This document shows positions 29,875-39,715 of a DNA stretch of 64,000 bases, in pieces. A program made the translations under genes and the position numbers. Each line of letters begins with the position of its first letter. Position 1 is the stretch's first letter. The notes beneath the pieces are model-generated. The model made no database searches, was not told where the DNA came from, and was given only the letters and a program-made list of their open reading frames with translations. Source of the DNA: Pseudomonas fluorescens (GTDB lineage: Bacteria > Pseudomonadota > Gammaproteobacteria > Pseudomonadales > Pseudomonadaceae); assembly GCF_902498185.1 (NCBI RefSeq), contig NZ_CABVIX010000003.1, positions 62,001 through 126,000 on the forward strand, given 5' to 3'.

Positions 29875-30674
29875 GCCTGGCGCTCGGATGGCCGCCGGGC
29901 GCCCGCCACGAGTTTTTCCACCGCCTTGCTGGCCGCCACCATGCCAAAGGTCGCGGTCACCATCATCACCGCGCCGAAGCCACCCGAGCAGTCCAGTCGT
30001 ACCCCTTCCCCGACAAAGCTCTTCTGCAGGCAGACGCTGCCATCACCCTTGGGGTAGCGCAGCTGCTCGGATGAGAACACACAGGCCACGCCGTAGTTAC
30101 GGCTGACATTGCGCGAGAAGTTGTAGTCGCGGCGCAAGGTCGAGCGCACCCGCGAGGCCAGCGGATCATTGAAGGTCTTGTTGAGGTCGCAGACCTGTAC
30201 CTGGGTCGGGTCGATCTGCCCACCCGCGCCGCCGGTGCTGACCACGGCGATCTTGCGCCGACGGCACCAGGCAATCAGGGCTGCCTTGGCCATCACGCTG
30301 TCGATGCAGTCGATCACGCAGTCCATCTGTTCGGTGATGTATTGGCTCATGGTGTCGCGGGTGACGAAATCCGCAACCGCGTGCACCGTGCACGCCGGGT
30401 TGATCGCGCGCAGCCGTTCGGCCATGACCTCGACCTTGGGCCGACCTACCTGCCCGTCCAAGGCATGGGCCTGGCGATTGACGTTGCTGACGCAGACGTC
30501 GTCCAGGTCGAACAGCGAGATCTCGCCCACGCCACTGCGTGCCATGGCCTCGGCCGCCCATGAGCCGACGCCGCCGATACCGACGATCGCCACGTGGGCC
30601 TGGCGCAAGCGCTGCAAGCCTTCATCGCCGTACAGCCGGGCGACGCCGGCAAAGCGTGGATCTTCTGTACTCAT
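29853..30674 (-). CDS. tcdA: tRNA threonylcarbamoyladenosine dehydratase TcdA (CsdL)
   Basis: TcdA, an E1-like ATP-dependent enzyme, cyclises t6A37 to ct6A on tRNA. The 273-aa product has the Rossmann motif VAIVGIGGVGSWAAEAMARSG near the N-terminus. Further family segments follow (DLDDVCVSNVNRQ, CIDSVMAKAALI) and a hydrophobic stretch near the C-terminus. I chose the ATG at 30674 (MSTEDPRFAG) rather than a 31-residue upstream extension. It is convergent with csdE, with a 22-base overlap of the coding ends and no space for a separate terminator. Confidence 0.93.
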   Translation of the reverse strand: MSTEDPRFAGVARLYGDEGLQRLRQAHVAIVGIGGVGSWAAEAMARSGVGEISLFDLDDVCVSNVNRQAHALDGQVGRPKVEVMAERLRAINPACTVHAVADFVTRDTMSQYITEQMDCVIDCIDSVMAKAALIAWCRRRKIAVVSTGGAGGQIDPTQVQVCDLNKTFNDPLASRVRSTLRRDYNFSRNVSRNYGVACVFSSEQLRYPKGDGSVCLQKSFVGEGVRLDCSGGFGAVMMVTATFGMVAASKAVEKLVAGARRPSERQAQAPDAS

Positions 30675-30927
30675 GGTGTCACCCCGAAAAAACCGGCGCG
30701 CATTATAGGCCGCCAAGCAGGCGATGACATCAACGCCGCGCAGGCGGATTGGTAATGGCCGATCCAATGCTTTAATGTCCCACGTAATTGATAGATTTGG
30801 ACTACAACCGAACGTGCGAAGAACTTCGGCCCACGCAGAAAATCCAACTCTTGAGTCTCCCGGATACGCTTAGCTCTCGCGATCCGGCAGCGCCCGTCCG
30901 TTCCCGCCTTCGGAACCCTTGCACCCT

Positions 30928-33519
30928 ATGTCATCGCGTAAATTTGGAATCAACCTGGTGGTGGTCCTGGCCATCGCCGCGCTGTTCACCGGGTTCTGGG
31001 CTCTGATCAACCGCCCGGTAACCGCTCCTGCGTGGCCGGAACAGATTTCCGGCTTCTCCTATTCTCCGTTCCGCCTGGGCCAGAGTCCGCAGAAGGGTCA
31101 GTATCCCGACGAAGCCCAGCTGCGCGAAGACCTCGAGCAGATGAGCAAGCTGACCGACAGCATCCGCATCTACACGGTCGAAGGCACCCAGGACCAGATC
31201 CCGCGCCTGGCCGAAGAGCTCGGCCTGCGGGTAACCCTCGGGGTCTGGATCAGCCCGGACCTGGAGCGCAACGAACGCGAGATCGCCAAGGCCATCGAAC
31301 TGGCCAACACCTCGCGCAGCGTGGTGCGCGTGGTGGTCGGCAACGAGGCGCTGTTCCGCGAGGAAGTCACGCCCGAAGGGCTGATGCAGTACCTGGACCG
31401 GGTACGGGCGGCCGTCAAGGTGCCAGTGACCACCAGCGAGCAGTGGCACATCTGGAAAGAACACCCCGAGCTTGCCGACCATGTCGACCTGATCGCCGCG
31501 CACATCCTGCCCTACTGGGAATTCGTGCCCATGAGCGATTCGGTGGAATTCGTGCTCGATCGCGCACGTGAACTCAAGCAGCAGTTCCCGCGCAAGTCGC
31601 TGCTGCTGTCGGAGGTTGGCTGGCCGAGCAACGGCCGCATGCGTGGCGGTGCCGATGCGACCCAGGCCGACCAGGCCATCTATCTGCGCACCCTGGCCAA
31701 CACACTCAACCGCCGCGGTTACAACTACTTCATCATCGAGGCCTACGACCAGCCGTGGAAGGCCAGCGACGAAGGTTCGGTGGGCGCCTACTGGGGCGTG
31801 TTCAATGCCGAGCGCCAGCAGAAATTCAATTTCGAGGGACCCGTGGTCGCGATCCCGCAGTGGCGCGCCCTGGCGGTCGGCTCGGTAGTGCTGGCAATGC
31901 TGGCCCTCACCCTGCTGCTCATCGATGGCTCCGCCCTGCGCCAGCGTGGCCGGACCTTCCTCACCTTCACCGCGTTCCTGTGCGGGTCGGTACTGGTGTG
32001 GATCGGCTACGACTACAGCCAGCAATACAGCACCTGGTTCAGTCTCACCGTTGGGTTCCTCCTGGCCCTTGGGGCGCTCGGCGTGTTCATCGTGCTGCTC
32101 ACGGAGGCCCATGAACTCGCCGAGGCGGTCTGGACCCACAAGCGCCGCCGGGAATTCCTGCCCGTCCAGGCCGACAGCGCCTACCGGCCCAAGGTGTCGG
32201 TGCATGTGCCGTGCTACAACGAGCCGCCGGAGATGGTCAAGCAGACCCTCGACGCCCTCGCCGCTCTCGATTACCCGGACTTCGAGGTCCTGGTCATCGA
32301 CAACAACACCAAGGACCCGGCCGTGTGGGAGCCGCTCAAGGCCCACTGCGAGCTGCTCGGCGAGCGCTTCAGGTTCTTCCACGTCGCGCCCCTGGCAGGC
32401 TTCAAGGGCGGCGCGCTGAACTACCTGATCCCGCACACCGCCAAGGATGCCGAGGTGATCGCGGTGATCGATTCGGACTACTGCGTCGACCGCAACTGGC
32501 TCAAGCACATGGTGCCGCACTTCGCCGACCCGAAGATTGCCGTGGTGCAGTCGCCGCAGGATTACCGCGACCAGAACGAGAGCACCTTCAAGAAGCTGTG
32601 CTACAGCGAGTACAAGGGCTTCTTCCATATCGGCATGGTCACCCGCAACGACCGTGACGCGATCATCCAGCACGGCACCATGACCATGACCCGGCGCTCA
32701 GTGCTCGAAGAGCTCGGCTGGGCGGACTGGTGCATCTGCGAGGATGCCGAACTTGGCCTGCGCGTGTTCGAGAAAGGCCTGTCCGCAGCCTATTCCCACA
32801 ACAGCTATGGCAAGGGCTTGATGCCCGACACCTTCATCGACTTCAAGAAGCAGCGCTTCCGCTGGGCCTATGGGGCGATCCAGATCATCAAGCACCACAC
32901 TGCGCAGCTGTTGCGCGGCAAAGGCAGCGAGCTGACCCGCGGCCAGCGCTACCACTTCCTGGCGGGCTGGCTACCCTGGGTGGCCGATGGCATGAACATC
33001 TTCTTCACCGTCGGCGCCCTGCTCTGGTCGGCAGCGATGATCATCGTGCCCCAGCGGGTCGATCCGCCGTTGTTGATCTTCGCGATTCCGCCGTTGGCGC
33101 TGTTCGTGTTCAAAGTGGGCAAGATCGTCTTCCTTTACCGCCGGGCGGTGGGCGTCAATCTCAAGGACGCCTTCTCTGCCGCACTGGCGGGCCTGGCCCT
33201 GTCGCACACCATTGCCAAGGCCGTGCTGTACGGTTTCTTCACCAGCAGCATGCCGTTTTTCCGCACGCCCAAGAACGCCGACAGCCATGGCTTGCTGGTG
33301 GCGATTTCCGAGGCGCGGGAGGAGTTGTTCATCATGCTGTTGCTGTGGGGCGCGGCAGGTGGGATCTACCTGGTGCAAGGGCTGCCGAGTTCGGACATGC
33401 GCTTCTGGGTGATCATGCTGCTGGTGCAGTCGCTGCCCTATCTGGCGGCGTTGATCATGGCGTTCCTGTCGTCGCTGCCAAAACCTGGGGAGCGGGTGCA
33501 GGAGGCGACGGCCACCTGA
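30928..33519 (+). CDS. ndvB: NdvB-like GH17-GT2 fusion, cyclic/branched beta-glucan synthesis
   Basis: The 863-aa protein joins two enzymes. After an N-terminal membrane anchor, residues about 35-300 form a periplasmic GH17 domain with both catalytic glutamates, E140 in VVGNEALF and E229 in LSEVGWPSNG. Three membrane segments (about 315-395) lead to a cytosolic GT2 domain with the DSD motif (D515, D517) and QRFRW at 642-646, then further membrane segments. P. aeruginosa NdvB has this layout and makes cyclic glucans linked to biofilm drug tolerance; GH17 domains of such proteins are known to act as beta-glucan transglycosylases. I start at the ATG at 30928; a TTG nine bases upstream is less likely. 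Confidence 0.88.
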   Translation: MSSRKFGINLVVVLAIAALFTGFWALINRPVTAPAWPEQISGFSYSPFRLGQSPQKGQYPDEAQLREDLEQMSKLTDSIRIYTVEGTQDQIPRLAEELGLRVTLGVWISPDLERNEREIAKAIELANTSRSVVRVVVGNEALFREEVTPEGLMQYLDRVRAAVKVPVTTSEQWHIWKEHPELADHVDLIAAHILPYWEFVPMSDSVEFVLDRARELKQQFPRKSLLLSEVGWPSNGRMRGGADATQADQAIYLRTLANTLNRRGYNYFIIEAYDQPWKASDEGSVGAYWGVFNAERQQKFNFEGPVVAIPQWRALAVGSVVLAMLALTLLLIDGSALRQRGRTFLTFTAFLCGSVLVWIGYDYSQQYSTWFSLTVGFLLALGALGVFIVLLTEAHELAEAVWTHKRRREFLPVQADSAYRPKVSVHVPCYNEPPEMVKQTLDALAALDYPDFEVLVIDNNTKDPAVWEPLKAHCELLGERFRFFHVAPLAGFKGGALNYLIPHTAKDAEVIAVIDSDYCVDRNWLKHMVPHFADPKIAVVQSPQDYRDQNESTFKKLCYSEYKGFFHIGMVTRNDRDAIIQHGTMTMTRRSVLEELGWADWCICEDAELGLRVFEKGLSAAYSHNSYGKGLMPDTFIDFKKQRFRWAYGAIQIIKHHTAQLLRGKGSELTRGQRYHFLAGWLPWVADGMNIFFTVGALLWSAAMIIVPQRVDPPLLIFAIPPLALFVFKVGKIVFLYRRAVGVNLKDAFSAALAGLALSHTIAKAVLYGFFTSSMPFFRTPKNADSHGLLVAISEAREELFIMLLLWGAAGGIYLVQGLPSSDMRFWVIMLLVQSLPYLAALIMAFLSSLPKPGERVQEATAT

Positions 33520-33522
33520 TCG

Positions 33523-33567
33523 CCCACAGGTACGGCGCAAGCCTGAGATCACCGCTTTACCTGTGGG
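33523..33567. terminator. Inverted repeat after ndvB
   Basis: Arms CCCACAGGTA (33523-33532) and TACCTGTGGG (33558-33567) form a 10-bp stem with a 25-base loop, starting 4 bases after the ndvB stop. It adjoins a REP element and may protect or end the ndvB mRNA. Confidence 0.45.
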
Positions 33568-33574
33568 AGATCAG

Positions 33575-33657
33575 GTGGGAGCAACTTCAGCCGCGAAGAG
33601 GTTGATGCGGTGTCCGGCACCGGCTTCGCCGGTGTTCGCGGCTAAAGCCGCTCCCGC
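33575..33657. repeat. REP-type palindrome between ndvB and dapE
   Basis: Arms 33575-33597 and 33635-33657 pair through AGCCGCGAA/TTCGCGGCT with a few mismatches and enclose an ACCGGC-TTC-GCCGGT hairpin at 33619-33633. The layout copies the element at 24566-24650, which marks both as members of one family. Confidence 0.7.
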
Positions 33658-33806
33658 TGGGGAGGCCCGGGAGGGCCATTTCATCAGATTCGGCGCTGAT
33701 CCCTGGGACGGAGCTCACCAACGCTCCCGCAGCCATGCGCGGCCCTGCTGTTTGCTATAAGATAACGCCCCAGTTTTTTCCCGCCTTGCCTTGCCCGGAG
33801 TCCTAC

Positions 33807-34958
33807 ATGACGGCACCCGCCGACCTCTCGCCAACCCTGCAACTGGCCTGCGACCTGATCCGTCGCCCTTCGGTGACCCCGATCGATGCCGATTGCCAGA
33901 AACAGATGATGCAGCGCCTGGGCGATGCCGGTTTTGCGCTGGAACCGATGCGGATCGAGGATGTGGACAATTTCTGGGCGTCCCATGGCACCCAGGACGG
34001 TCCGGTGCTGTGCTTCGCTGGCCACACCGATGTGGTCCCGACTGGCCCGGTGCAGGCCTGGCAGCATGAGCCTTTCGATGCGCTGATCGACGCCGAAGGC
34101 ATGCTCTGCGGACGCGGTGCGGCTGACATGAAGGGCAGCCTCGCGGCCATGGTCGTGGCCTGCGAGCGCTTCGTCGCTGACCATCCCGACCACCGCGGCA
34201 AAGTCACGTTCCTGATCACCAGCGACGAAGAAGGCCCGGCTCACCATGGCACCAAGGCCGTGGTGGAGCGCCTGGTCGCGCGCGGCGAGCGCCTGGACTG
34301 GTGCATCGTCGGCGAGCCGTCGAGCACCCGGCTGGTCGGTGACGTGGTCAAGAACGGCCGCCGTGGCTCGCTCGGCGCCAAGTTGACCGTGCAGGGCATC
34401 CAGGGCCATGTTGCCTATCCGCACCTTGCGCGCAACCCGATCCACCTGGCCGCGCCCGCGCTGGCGGAACTCGCCGCCGAGCACTGGGACGAGGGCAATG
34501 CCTTCTTCCCGCCGACCAGCTTCCAGATCTCCAACCTCAACTCGGGAACCGGCGCCACCAACGTGGTACCGGGCGAGCTGACGGCGCTGTTCAATTTCCG
34601 TTTCTCCACCGAGTCGACTGTCGAAGACCTTCAGGCGCGCGTCGCCGCGATTCTCGACAAGCACCAGTTGCAGTGGACGATCGAATGGGCCCTTTCCGGG
34701 CTGCCTTTCCTCACCGAACCGGGCGAACTGCTCGACGCGGTGTCGGCCAGCATCAAGGGTGTCACAGGCCGTGAAACCCAGGCATCGACCAGCGGCGGCA
34801 CCTCCGATGGCCGCTTCATCGCGACCATGGGTACCCAGGTGGTCGAGCTTGGCCCCGTCAACGCGACCATTCACCAGGTCAACGAGCGGGTCCTGGCCAG
34901 CGACCTCGACGTGCTGACCGAAATCTACTACCAGACCCTGGTACGGTTGCTCGCCTGA
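33807..34958 (+). CDS. dapE: Succinyl-diaminopimelate desuccinylase
   Basis: DapE hydrolyses N-succinyl-LL-diaminopimelate to LL-DAP and succinate, the step after DapC. The 383-aa M20 metallopeptidase has [12 protein letters not shown] (first zinc His), [14 protein letters not shown] (bridging Asp) and TSDEEGPA (general-base Glu). The ATG at 33807 follows GGAG at 6 bases. A TATAAG at 33756-33761 could be its -10 element. It overlaps rlmA by one base (TGATG). Confidence 0.97.
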   Translation: MTAPADLSPTLQLACDLIRRPSVTPIDADCQKQMMQRLGDAGFALEPMRIEDVDNFWASHGTQDGPVLCFAGHTDVVPTGPVQAWQHEPFDALIDAEGMLCGRGAADMKGSLAAMVVACERFVADHPDHRGKVTFLITSDEEGPAHHGTKAVVERLVARGERLDWCIVGEPSSTRLVGDVVKNGRRGSLGAKLTVQGIQGHVAYPHLARNPIHLAAPALAELAAEHWDEGNAFFPPTSFQISNLNSGTGATNVVPGELTALFNFRFSTESTVEDLQARVAAILDKHQLQWTIEWALSGLPFLTEPGELLDAVSASIKGVTGRETQASTSGGTSDGRFIATMGTQVVELGPVNATIHQVNERVLASDLDVLTEIYYQTLVRLLA

Positions 34959-35770
34959 TGCTCACCTGTCCGCTGTGCAGCGCTGCCCTCACCCGCCTCG
35001 ACAACGGCGTGGTGTGCCCGGCGGGGCACCGTTTCGACCGTGCCCGCCAGGGCTACCTGAACCTGCTGCCAGTGCAGCACAAGAACAGCCGTGACCCGGG
35101 CGACAACCAGGCCATGGTCGAGGCACGCCGCGACTTTCTCGACGCCGGCCACTACGCGCCGGTGGCCCAGCGCCTGGCGCAACTGGCCGCCGAGCGCCAG
35201 CCGGGGCGCTGGCTGGACATCGGCTGCGGTGAGGGCTACTACACCGCGCAGATCGCCAAGGCGCTGCCCGAGGCCGAAGGCTTTGCCCTGGATATCTCGC
35301 GTGAGGCGGTCAAGCGCGCCTGCCGCCGTGATCCGTCGGTGACCTGGATGGTCGCCAGCATGGCCCGCGTGCCCCTGGCCGATGCCAGCTGCCAGTTCAT
35401 CGCCAGCGTCTTCAGCCCGCTCGACTGGCAGGAGGCCCGGCGCTTGCTGAGCCCCGGCGGCGGCCTGATGCGCGTCGGCCCGACCAGCAATCACCTGATG
35501 GAACTGCGCCAGGTGCTCTACGATGAGGTGCGCCCCTACGCCGACGACAAACATCTGGCCCTGGTCCCCGAGGGGATGCAGCATGCCCATGGCGAAACCC
35601 TCGAGTTGCGCCTGCAACTGGCCGAGCCCAGCGCCCGCGCCAACCTGCTGGCCATGACCCCGCACGGCTGGCGCGCCAGCGCCGAGCGCCGGACGCAGGT
35701 CATCGAACAGCCCGAGCCGTTCGAAGTCACGGTTTCCATGCGATACGACTATTTCGTGCGTCAAGACTGA
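34958..35770 (+). CDS. rlmA: 23S rRNA (guanine-N1)-methyltransferase RlmA
   Basis: RlmA methylates N1 of G745 in 23S rRNA helix 35. The 270-aa product begins with the zinc ribbon C4-x2-C7, C20 and H24 ([21 protein letters not shown]). An SAM-dependent Rossmann domain follows, with LDIGCGEGYYT near residue 87. The GYLNLLPVQHKNSRDPGD segment is typical of RlmA(I) proteins. It is translationally coupled to dapE through the TGATG overlap, and the small gene after it starts 16 bases later. Confidence 0.92.
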   Translation: MLTCPLCSAALTRLDNGVVCPAGHRFDRARQGYLNLLPVQHKNSRDPGDNQAMVEARRDFLDAGHYAPVAQRLAQLAAERQPGRWLDIGCGEGYYTAQIAKALPEAEGFALDISREAVKRACRRDPSVTWMVASMARVPLADASCQFIASVFSPLDWQEARRLLSPGGGLMRVGPTSNHLMELRQVLYDEVRPYADDKHLALVPEGMQHAHGETLELRLQLAEPSARANLLAMTPHGWRASAERRTQVIEQPEPFEVTVSMRYDYFVRQD

Positions 35771-35786
35771 GCACCCGGAGCCCCAA

Positions 35787-36161
35787 ATGCGCCAACCTGA
35801 TATCGAGATCTACCTCAAGGACGCCGACGTCGACCACAAGCAAGTGACTGCCTGGCTCAACGAGGCCGTGGGCCCGTGCGACGACTGGGTACAGAAAGGT
35901 CAGACCTGGAAGTGCAAGGCCGGTAACATTCCGGTTACCTGGTTACCTAAAGCTGTAGGGAAATGGAACAGCCTGTTCCTGGAAAGCGACAAGACCCCGT
36001 GGGAAGACGACATCGCCTGCGCACGCGCCGCCCATGCGGCCTTGCAGGTCGAAGTGCGCTGCGCACCGGGCAGCTGGATCGAGGAAGAAGGCGAGGCTGA
36101 CGCCGATCGCTGGATCCGCATCAGCGCCGACGGCGAAGAACAGATCACCTGGCGGACCTGA
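35787..36161 (+). CDS. Conserved small acidic protein of unknown function
   Basis: I do not recognise a named family. The 124-aa protein is acidic and soluble, with no signal peptide or membrane segment. It has three cysteines (CDDW, WKCKAG, VRCAPGSW), several tryptophans and a conserved-looking core PVTWLPKAVGKWNSLFLESD. It is 16 bases after rlmA in the same orientation, so probably the last gene of the dapE-rlmA unit. I recall a similar gene at this place in other Pseudomonas genomes, which supports it being real, but no function follows. Confidence 0.75.
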   Translation: MRQPDIEIYLKDADVDHKQVTAWLNEAVGPCDDWVQKGQTWKCKAGNIPVTWLPKAVGKWNSLFLESDKTPWEDDIACARAAHAALQVEVRCAPGSWIEEEGEADADRWIRISADGEEQITWRT

Positions 36162-36164
36162 CGG

Positions 36165-36268
36165 CAGCTGCAAGTTGCAAGCTGCAAGCAAGAGCAGAAG
36201 CCAGAGCGAAAGCTTCGGCTGCAGGCCCCGCGGTCAGCTTGAGGCTTGCAGCTTGAAGCTTGCAGCTG
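36165..36268. repeat. 25-base inverted repeat between convergent genes
   Basis: Arms 36165-36189 and 36244-36268 (core GCAAGCTGCAAGC and its complement) pair with about two mismatches across a 54-base loop. It fills the space between the small acidic gene and the cold-shock gene and probably acts as a bidirectional stop for both. Confidence 0.6.
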
Positions 36269-36275
36269 GAGGCCG

Positions 36276-36485
36276 CTAGAGCCCGACGACGTCTTCGGCC
36301 TGGAGGCCTTTCTGGCCTTCGACCAGGGCGTATTCCACTTGCTGACCTTCGGTCAGGGTGCGATGCCCTTCGCCGCGAATCGCGCGGAAGTGGACGAACA
36401 CGTCCGCGCCCCCTTCACGCTGGATGAAGCCATAGCCCTTGGCATCGTTGAACCACTTTACGTTTCCAGTCTCACGAGACGACAT
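36276..36485 (-). CDS. Cold-shock domain protein (CspA family)
   Basis: This is a 69-aa single CSD nucleic acid chaperone. RNP1 is visible as KGYGFIQR and RNP2 as DVFVHFRAI, so it should bind single-stranded RNA or DNA and relieve secondary structure. The start ATG at 36485 has GGAG about 9 bases upstream. A leader of roughly 95 bases with a 5'-terminal hairpin precedes it, as is common for csp genes under post-transcriptional control. The exact paralogue (capA, capB, cspD) cannot be set from the sequence alone. Confidence 0.95.
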   Translation of the reverse strand: MSSRETGNVKWFNDAKGYGFIQREGGADVFVHFRAIRGEGHRTLTEGQQVEYALVEGQKGLQAEDVVGL

Positions 36486-36551
36486 CTGAACTACTCCGGA
36501 TTTTTATTGTGAAAATCGCCTTGCAGGCACAGGGTCACCCCCCGTGCCGAC

Positions 36552-36580
36552 GCCGCTTGCTGAAATCTCCTGCAAGCGGC
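36552..36580 (-). promoter_or_regulatory. 5'-terminal hairpin of the csp mRNA leader
   Basis: A perfect 9-bp stem pairs GCCGCTTGC (36552-36560) with GCAAGCGGC (36572-36580). On the transcribed strand the 11-base loop reads AGGAGATTTCA, which contains a Shine-Dalgarno-like AGGAG. With the -10 candidate just upstream, it would lie at the very 5' end of the mRNA. Confidence 0.55.
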
Positions 36581-36586
36581 GGACCG

Positions 36587-36592
36587 AGTATA
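36587..36592 (-). promoter_or_regulatory. Likely -10 box of the csp promoter
   Basis: TATACT on the minus strand would start transcription near 36580. The -35 region is AT-rich but not a clear hexamer, which leaves the call tentative. Confidence 0.4.
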
Positions 36593-36708
36593 GGTCAGGC
36601 AATAAAGAATTTTCATGACGTGGGAGGTTTTTGCTGAACCCGTGCAGATACGGCACACTGCTCGGCCCAAGCCGCAACTCGAAACTCCTCATCCAGGGCA
36701 CTCACCGT

Positions 36709-39183
36709 ATGACCCGTTCCCCCTTGCACCGCCTGATCTTCGGCGCGCTGCGCCGCCTGCTGTACCTGTGGGTGCGGTCTGAAACCATCAACCAGTCCTC
36801 CCTGGGCCTGCAGCTCGACCGCAGCCGTCCGGTGTTCTACGCCCTGCCCTCGCCGTCGCTTACCGACCTTGCCGTACTCGACCACGAATGCACCAAAGCG
36901 GGACTGCCCCGCCCGGTGCTGCCCGTTTCCGTAGGGCCGCTGCAAGAGCCCGCCGCCTTCTTCTACCTGACGCCCGAGCCGGACTGGATCGGCCGTCAGG
37001 ACAAGCGCGGAGCACCGCCGGCCCTGCAACGCCTGGTAGGCGCGATAAGCCAGCATGCCGAGGAAGATGCGCAGGTCATTCCGGTGAGCGTGTTCTGGGG
37101 GCAGACGCCAGCGAGCGAGTCGAGCCCCTGGAAGCTGCTGTTCGCCGACAGCTGGGCGGTGACTGGGCGCCTGCGCCGCCTGCTGACCGTGCTGATGCTG
37201 GGGCGCAAGACCCGCGTGCAGTTTTCGGCGCCCATCCACCTGCGCGAGCTGGTGCAGCACAACAAGGGGCACGAGCGCACGGTGCGCATGGCCCAGCGCC
37301 TGTTGCGCGTGCATTTTCGCAACCTGAAGACCGCCGTCATCGGCCCGGACATTTCGCACCGCCGCAACCTGGTCAAGGGCCTGGTCCACGCGCCGCTGGT
37401 CCGCCAGGCCATCAGCGATGAGACCGAGCGCGAAAAGATTCCGCTGGCCAAGGCCGAAGCCCTGGCCCTGCGCTATGGCAACGAAATCGCCTCGGACTAC
37501 ACCTACACCGCCATCCGCTTCCTCGAAGTGGTGCTCAGCTGGTTCTGGAACAAGATCTACGACGGCATCAAGGTCAACCACATCGAGCAGGTGCAAGGCA
37601 TCGCACCAGGCCACGAGGTGATCTACGTGCCCTGCCACCGCAGCCACATCGACTACCTGCTGCTGTCCTACCTGCTGTTCCGCAACGGCCTGACGCCGCC
37701 CCACGTCGCAGCGGGCATCAACCTCAACATGCCGGTGATCGGCAGCCTGCTGCGCCGTGGCGGTGCGTTCTTCATGCGCCGCACCTTCAAGGGCAACCCG
37801 CTGTACACGGCAGTGTTCAACGAATACTTGCACACGCTGTTCACCAAGGGCTTCCCGGTCGAGTACTTCGTCGAAGGCGGGCGCTCGCGCACCGGTCGCA
37901 TGCTGCATCCCAAGACCGGCATGCTGGCCATTACCCTGCGCAGCTTCCTGCGCTCCTCGCGCACGCCCATCGTCTTCGTGCCGGTGTACATCGGCTATGA
38001 ACGGGTGCTGGAAGGCCGTACCTACCTGGGCGAACTGCGTGGCGCGAGCAAGAAGAAGGAGTCGATCTTCGACATCTTCAAGGTCATCGGTGCCCTGCGG
38101 CAGCGCTTCGGCCAGGTCTACGTCAACTTCGGCGAGCCGATCCGCCTGGCGGGCTTTCTCGACCAGCAGCAGCCTGGCTGGCGCGAGCAGGAACTTGGCC
38201 CGCAGTTCCGTCCGGCCTGGCTCAACCAGGCCACGACACGCCTGGGCGAGACCGTCGCCCGCCGCATGAACGAAGCGGCCGCCGTCAACCCGGTCAACCT
38301 GATGGCGCTGGCGCTGCTCTCGACCAGCCGCATGGCGCTGGACGAAAGCGCCCTCACCAGGGTGCTGGACCTGTACCTGACGCTGCTGCGCAAAGTGCCG
38401 TACTCCTCACATTCCACCCTTCCCGATGGCGACGCGCTGGGCCTGATCGGCCACGTCAAGGGCATGGGCCTGGTGGCCGAGCAGCAGGACGCCCTGGGAC
38501 GCATCCTTTATCTGGATGAGGCCAACGCGGTACTGATGACCTACTACCGCAACAACATCCTGCATATCTTCGCCCTTCCAGGGCTGCTCGCGAGTTTCTT
38601 CCAGAGCAGCTCGCGCATCAGCCGCGAACTGATCGGCCAATACACTCGCGCCCTGTATCCGTACCTGCAGGCCGAGCTGTTCTTGCGCTGGGAGCCCGAG
38701 CAGCTGGACGAGGTGATCGACCAGTGGCTGGAAGCCTTGGTCGAACAAGGCCTGCTGCGCTTCGAAAACGGCGTCTATCTGCGTCCGGCACCCAGCTCCC
38801 GGCAGTTCGTGCTGCTCACGCTGCTGGCGCGCACCATCACCCAGACCTTGCAGCGCTTCTACATGGCCACCTCCTTGCTGCTCAACAGCGGCCAGCACAG
38901 CCTGACGGCCGAGGAGCTCGAGGACCTCTGCGTGATGATGGCCCAGCGGCTGTCGATCCTGCATGGGCTGAATGCGCCGGAGTTCTTCGACAAGAGCCTG
39001 TTCCGCCACTTTATCCAGACGCTGATCGGACAGGGCGTGCTGCGCCCTGACAGCAACGGCAAGCTGGGTTACCACGACAAGCTGGCCGAGCTGGCCGAAG
39101 GCGTGGCCAAGCGGGTATTGCCAGCGGAGTTGCGCTTGTCGATCCGCCAGGTGGCCCTGCACCGAGAGACGCCAGCGGTGTAA
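36709..39183 (+). CDS. plsB: Glycerol-3-phosphate O-acyltransferase PlsB
   Basis: PlsB acylates sn-glycerol 3-phosphate to lysophosphatidate at the inner membrane. The 824-aa product has the acyltransferase blocks in order: HRSHID at residues 310-315 (HX4D catalytic pair), [10 protein letters not shown], the phosphate-binding VEGGRSRTG, and a [12 protein letters not shown] block. I chose the ATG at 36709 ([12 protein letters not shown]); the frame is open for 26 codons upstream but without family similarity. It diverges from the cold-shock gene. Confidence 0.96.
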   Translation: MTRSPLHRLIFGALRRLLYLWVRSETINQSSLGLQLDRSRPVFYALPSPSLTDLAVLDHECTKAGLPRPVLPVSVGPLQEPAAFFYLTPEPDWIGRQDKRGAPPALQRLVGAISQHAEEDAQVIPVSVFWGQTPASESSPWKLLFADSWAVTGRLRRLLTVLMLGRKTRVQFSAPIHLRELVQHNKGHERTVRMAQRLLRVHFRNLKTAVIGPDISHRRNLVKGLVHAPLVRQAISDETEREKIPLAKAEALALRYGNEIASDYTYTAIRFLEVVLSWFWNKIYDGIKVNHIEQVQGIAPGHEVIYVPCHRSHIDYLLLSYLLFRNGLTPPHVAAGINLNMPVIGSLLRRGGAFFMRRTFKGNPLYTAVFNEYLHTLFTKGFPVEYFVEGGRSRTGRMLHPKTGMLAITLRSFLRSSRTPIVFVPVYIGYERVLEGRTYLGELRGASKKKESIFDIFKVIGALRQRFGQVYVNFGEPIRLAGFLDQQQPGWREQELGPQFRPAWLNQATTRLGETVARRMNEAAAVNPVNLMALALLSTSRMALDESALTRVLDLYLTLLRKVPYSSHSTLPDGDALGLIGHVKGMGLVAEQQDALGRILYLDEANAVLMTYYRNNILHIFALPGLLASFFQSSSRISRELIGQYTRALYPYLQAELFLRWEPEQLDEVIDQWLEALVEQGLLRFENGVYLRPAPSSRQFVLLTLLARTITQTLQRFYMATSLLLNSGQHSLTAEELEDLCVMMAQRLSILHGLNAPEFFDKSLFRHFIQTLIGQGVLRPDSNGKLGYHDKLAELAEGVAKRVLPAELRLSIRQVALHRETPAV

Positions 39184-39284
39184 CCGTTGGCGTGGCGCGG
39201 GGATTGCCGGAGGCCTCTGGCGGGAAAATCCGTTAAAGTCCCTCTGGTTGGCTACGCGCCCTTCTCAAGAACCCGGGAGACTCC

Positions 39285-39683
39285 ATGAGAAAACTCTTTC
39301 TGCTGTGCTGCGCATCCCTGCTGGCAGCCTGTTCAAGCACACCCGCCGATCACAAGGCCTCGCTGCAAGGCGAGGTCTTCTACCTGCAGCGGATCGCCCT
39401 GCCACCGAGCGCTACGTTGAGCGTCAGCCTGCAGGATGTTTCGCTGATGGACACCGCCGCCGTGACCCTGGCCAGCCAGAGTGGTCCAGTCAAAGGCAAC
39501 GTCCCCTTGCCCTTCCATCTGTCCTACGACCCTGCGCAGGTCAAGCCAGGCCATCGCTATGCCATCAGCGCTCGCATCGAGCTGGACGGCAAGCTGCTGT
39601 TCATCAACACCGAACACCATGGCGTAAAGCTTGATGGCAGTGATCCGCAGCCTGTGCGGGTCAAGGTCGATCAGGTTCGCTGA
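39285..39683 (+). CDS. YbaY-family lipoprotein
   Basis: This 132-aa protein has a lipoprotein signal ending LLAAC with the lipidated Cys at residue 16. The mature part fits the YbaY/type III pilotin-like beta-sandwich family: LQGEVFYLQRIALPPSATLSV, a middle LPFHLSYDPAQVKPGHRYAI, and a C-terminal beta strand VRVKVDQVR. It probably sits in the outer membrane or periplasm. Its partner is unknown. It is followed 33 bases later by a DUF4197 gene in the same direction. Confidence 0.85.
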   Translation: MRKLFLLCCASLLAACSSTPADHKASLQGEVFYLQRIALPPSATLSVSLQDVSLMDTAAVTLASQSGPVKGNVPLPFHLSYDPAQVKPGHRYAISARIELDGKLLFINTEHHGVKLDGSDPQPVRVKVDQVR

Positions 39684-39715
39684 TTTTCGTCCACTTCATT
39701 CATAAGGATGCTGTC

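Noticed and set aside
30931..32673. Minus-strand open frame of about 580 codons opposite ndvB
   Set aside because: Antisense shadow of the GH17-GT2 gene; it has no signal, motif or RBS, while both active sites of the sense protein are intact.
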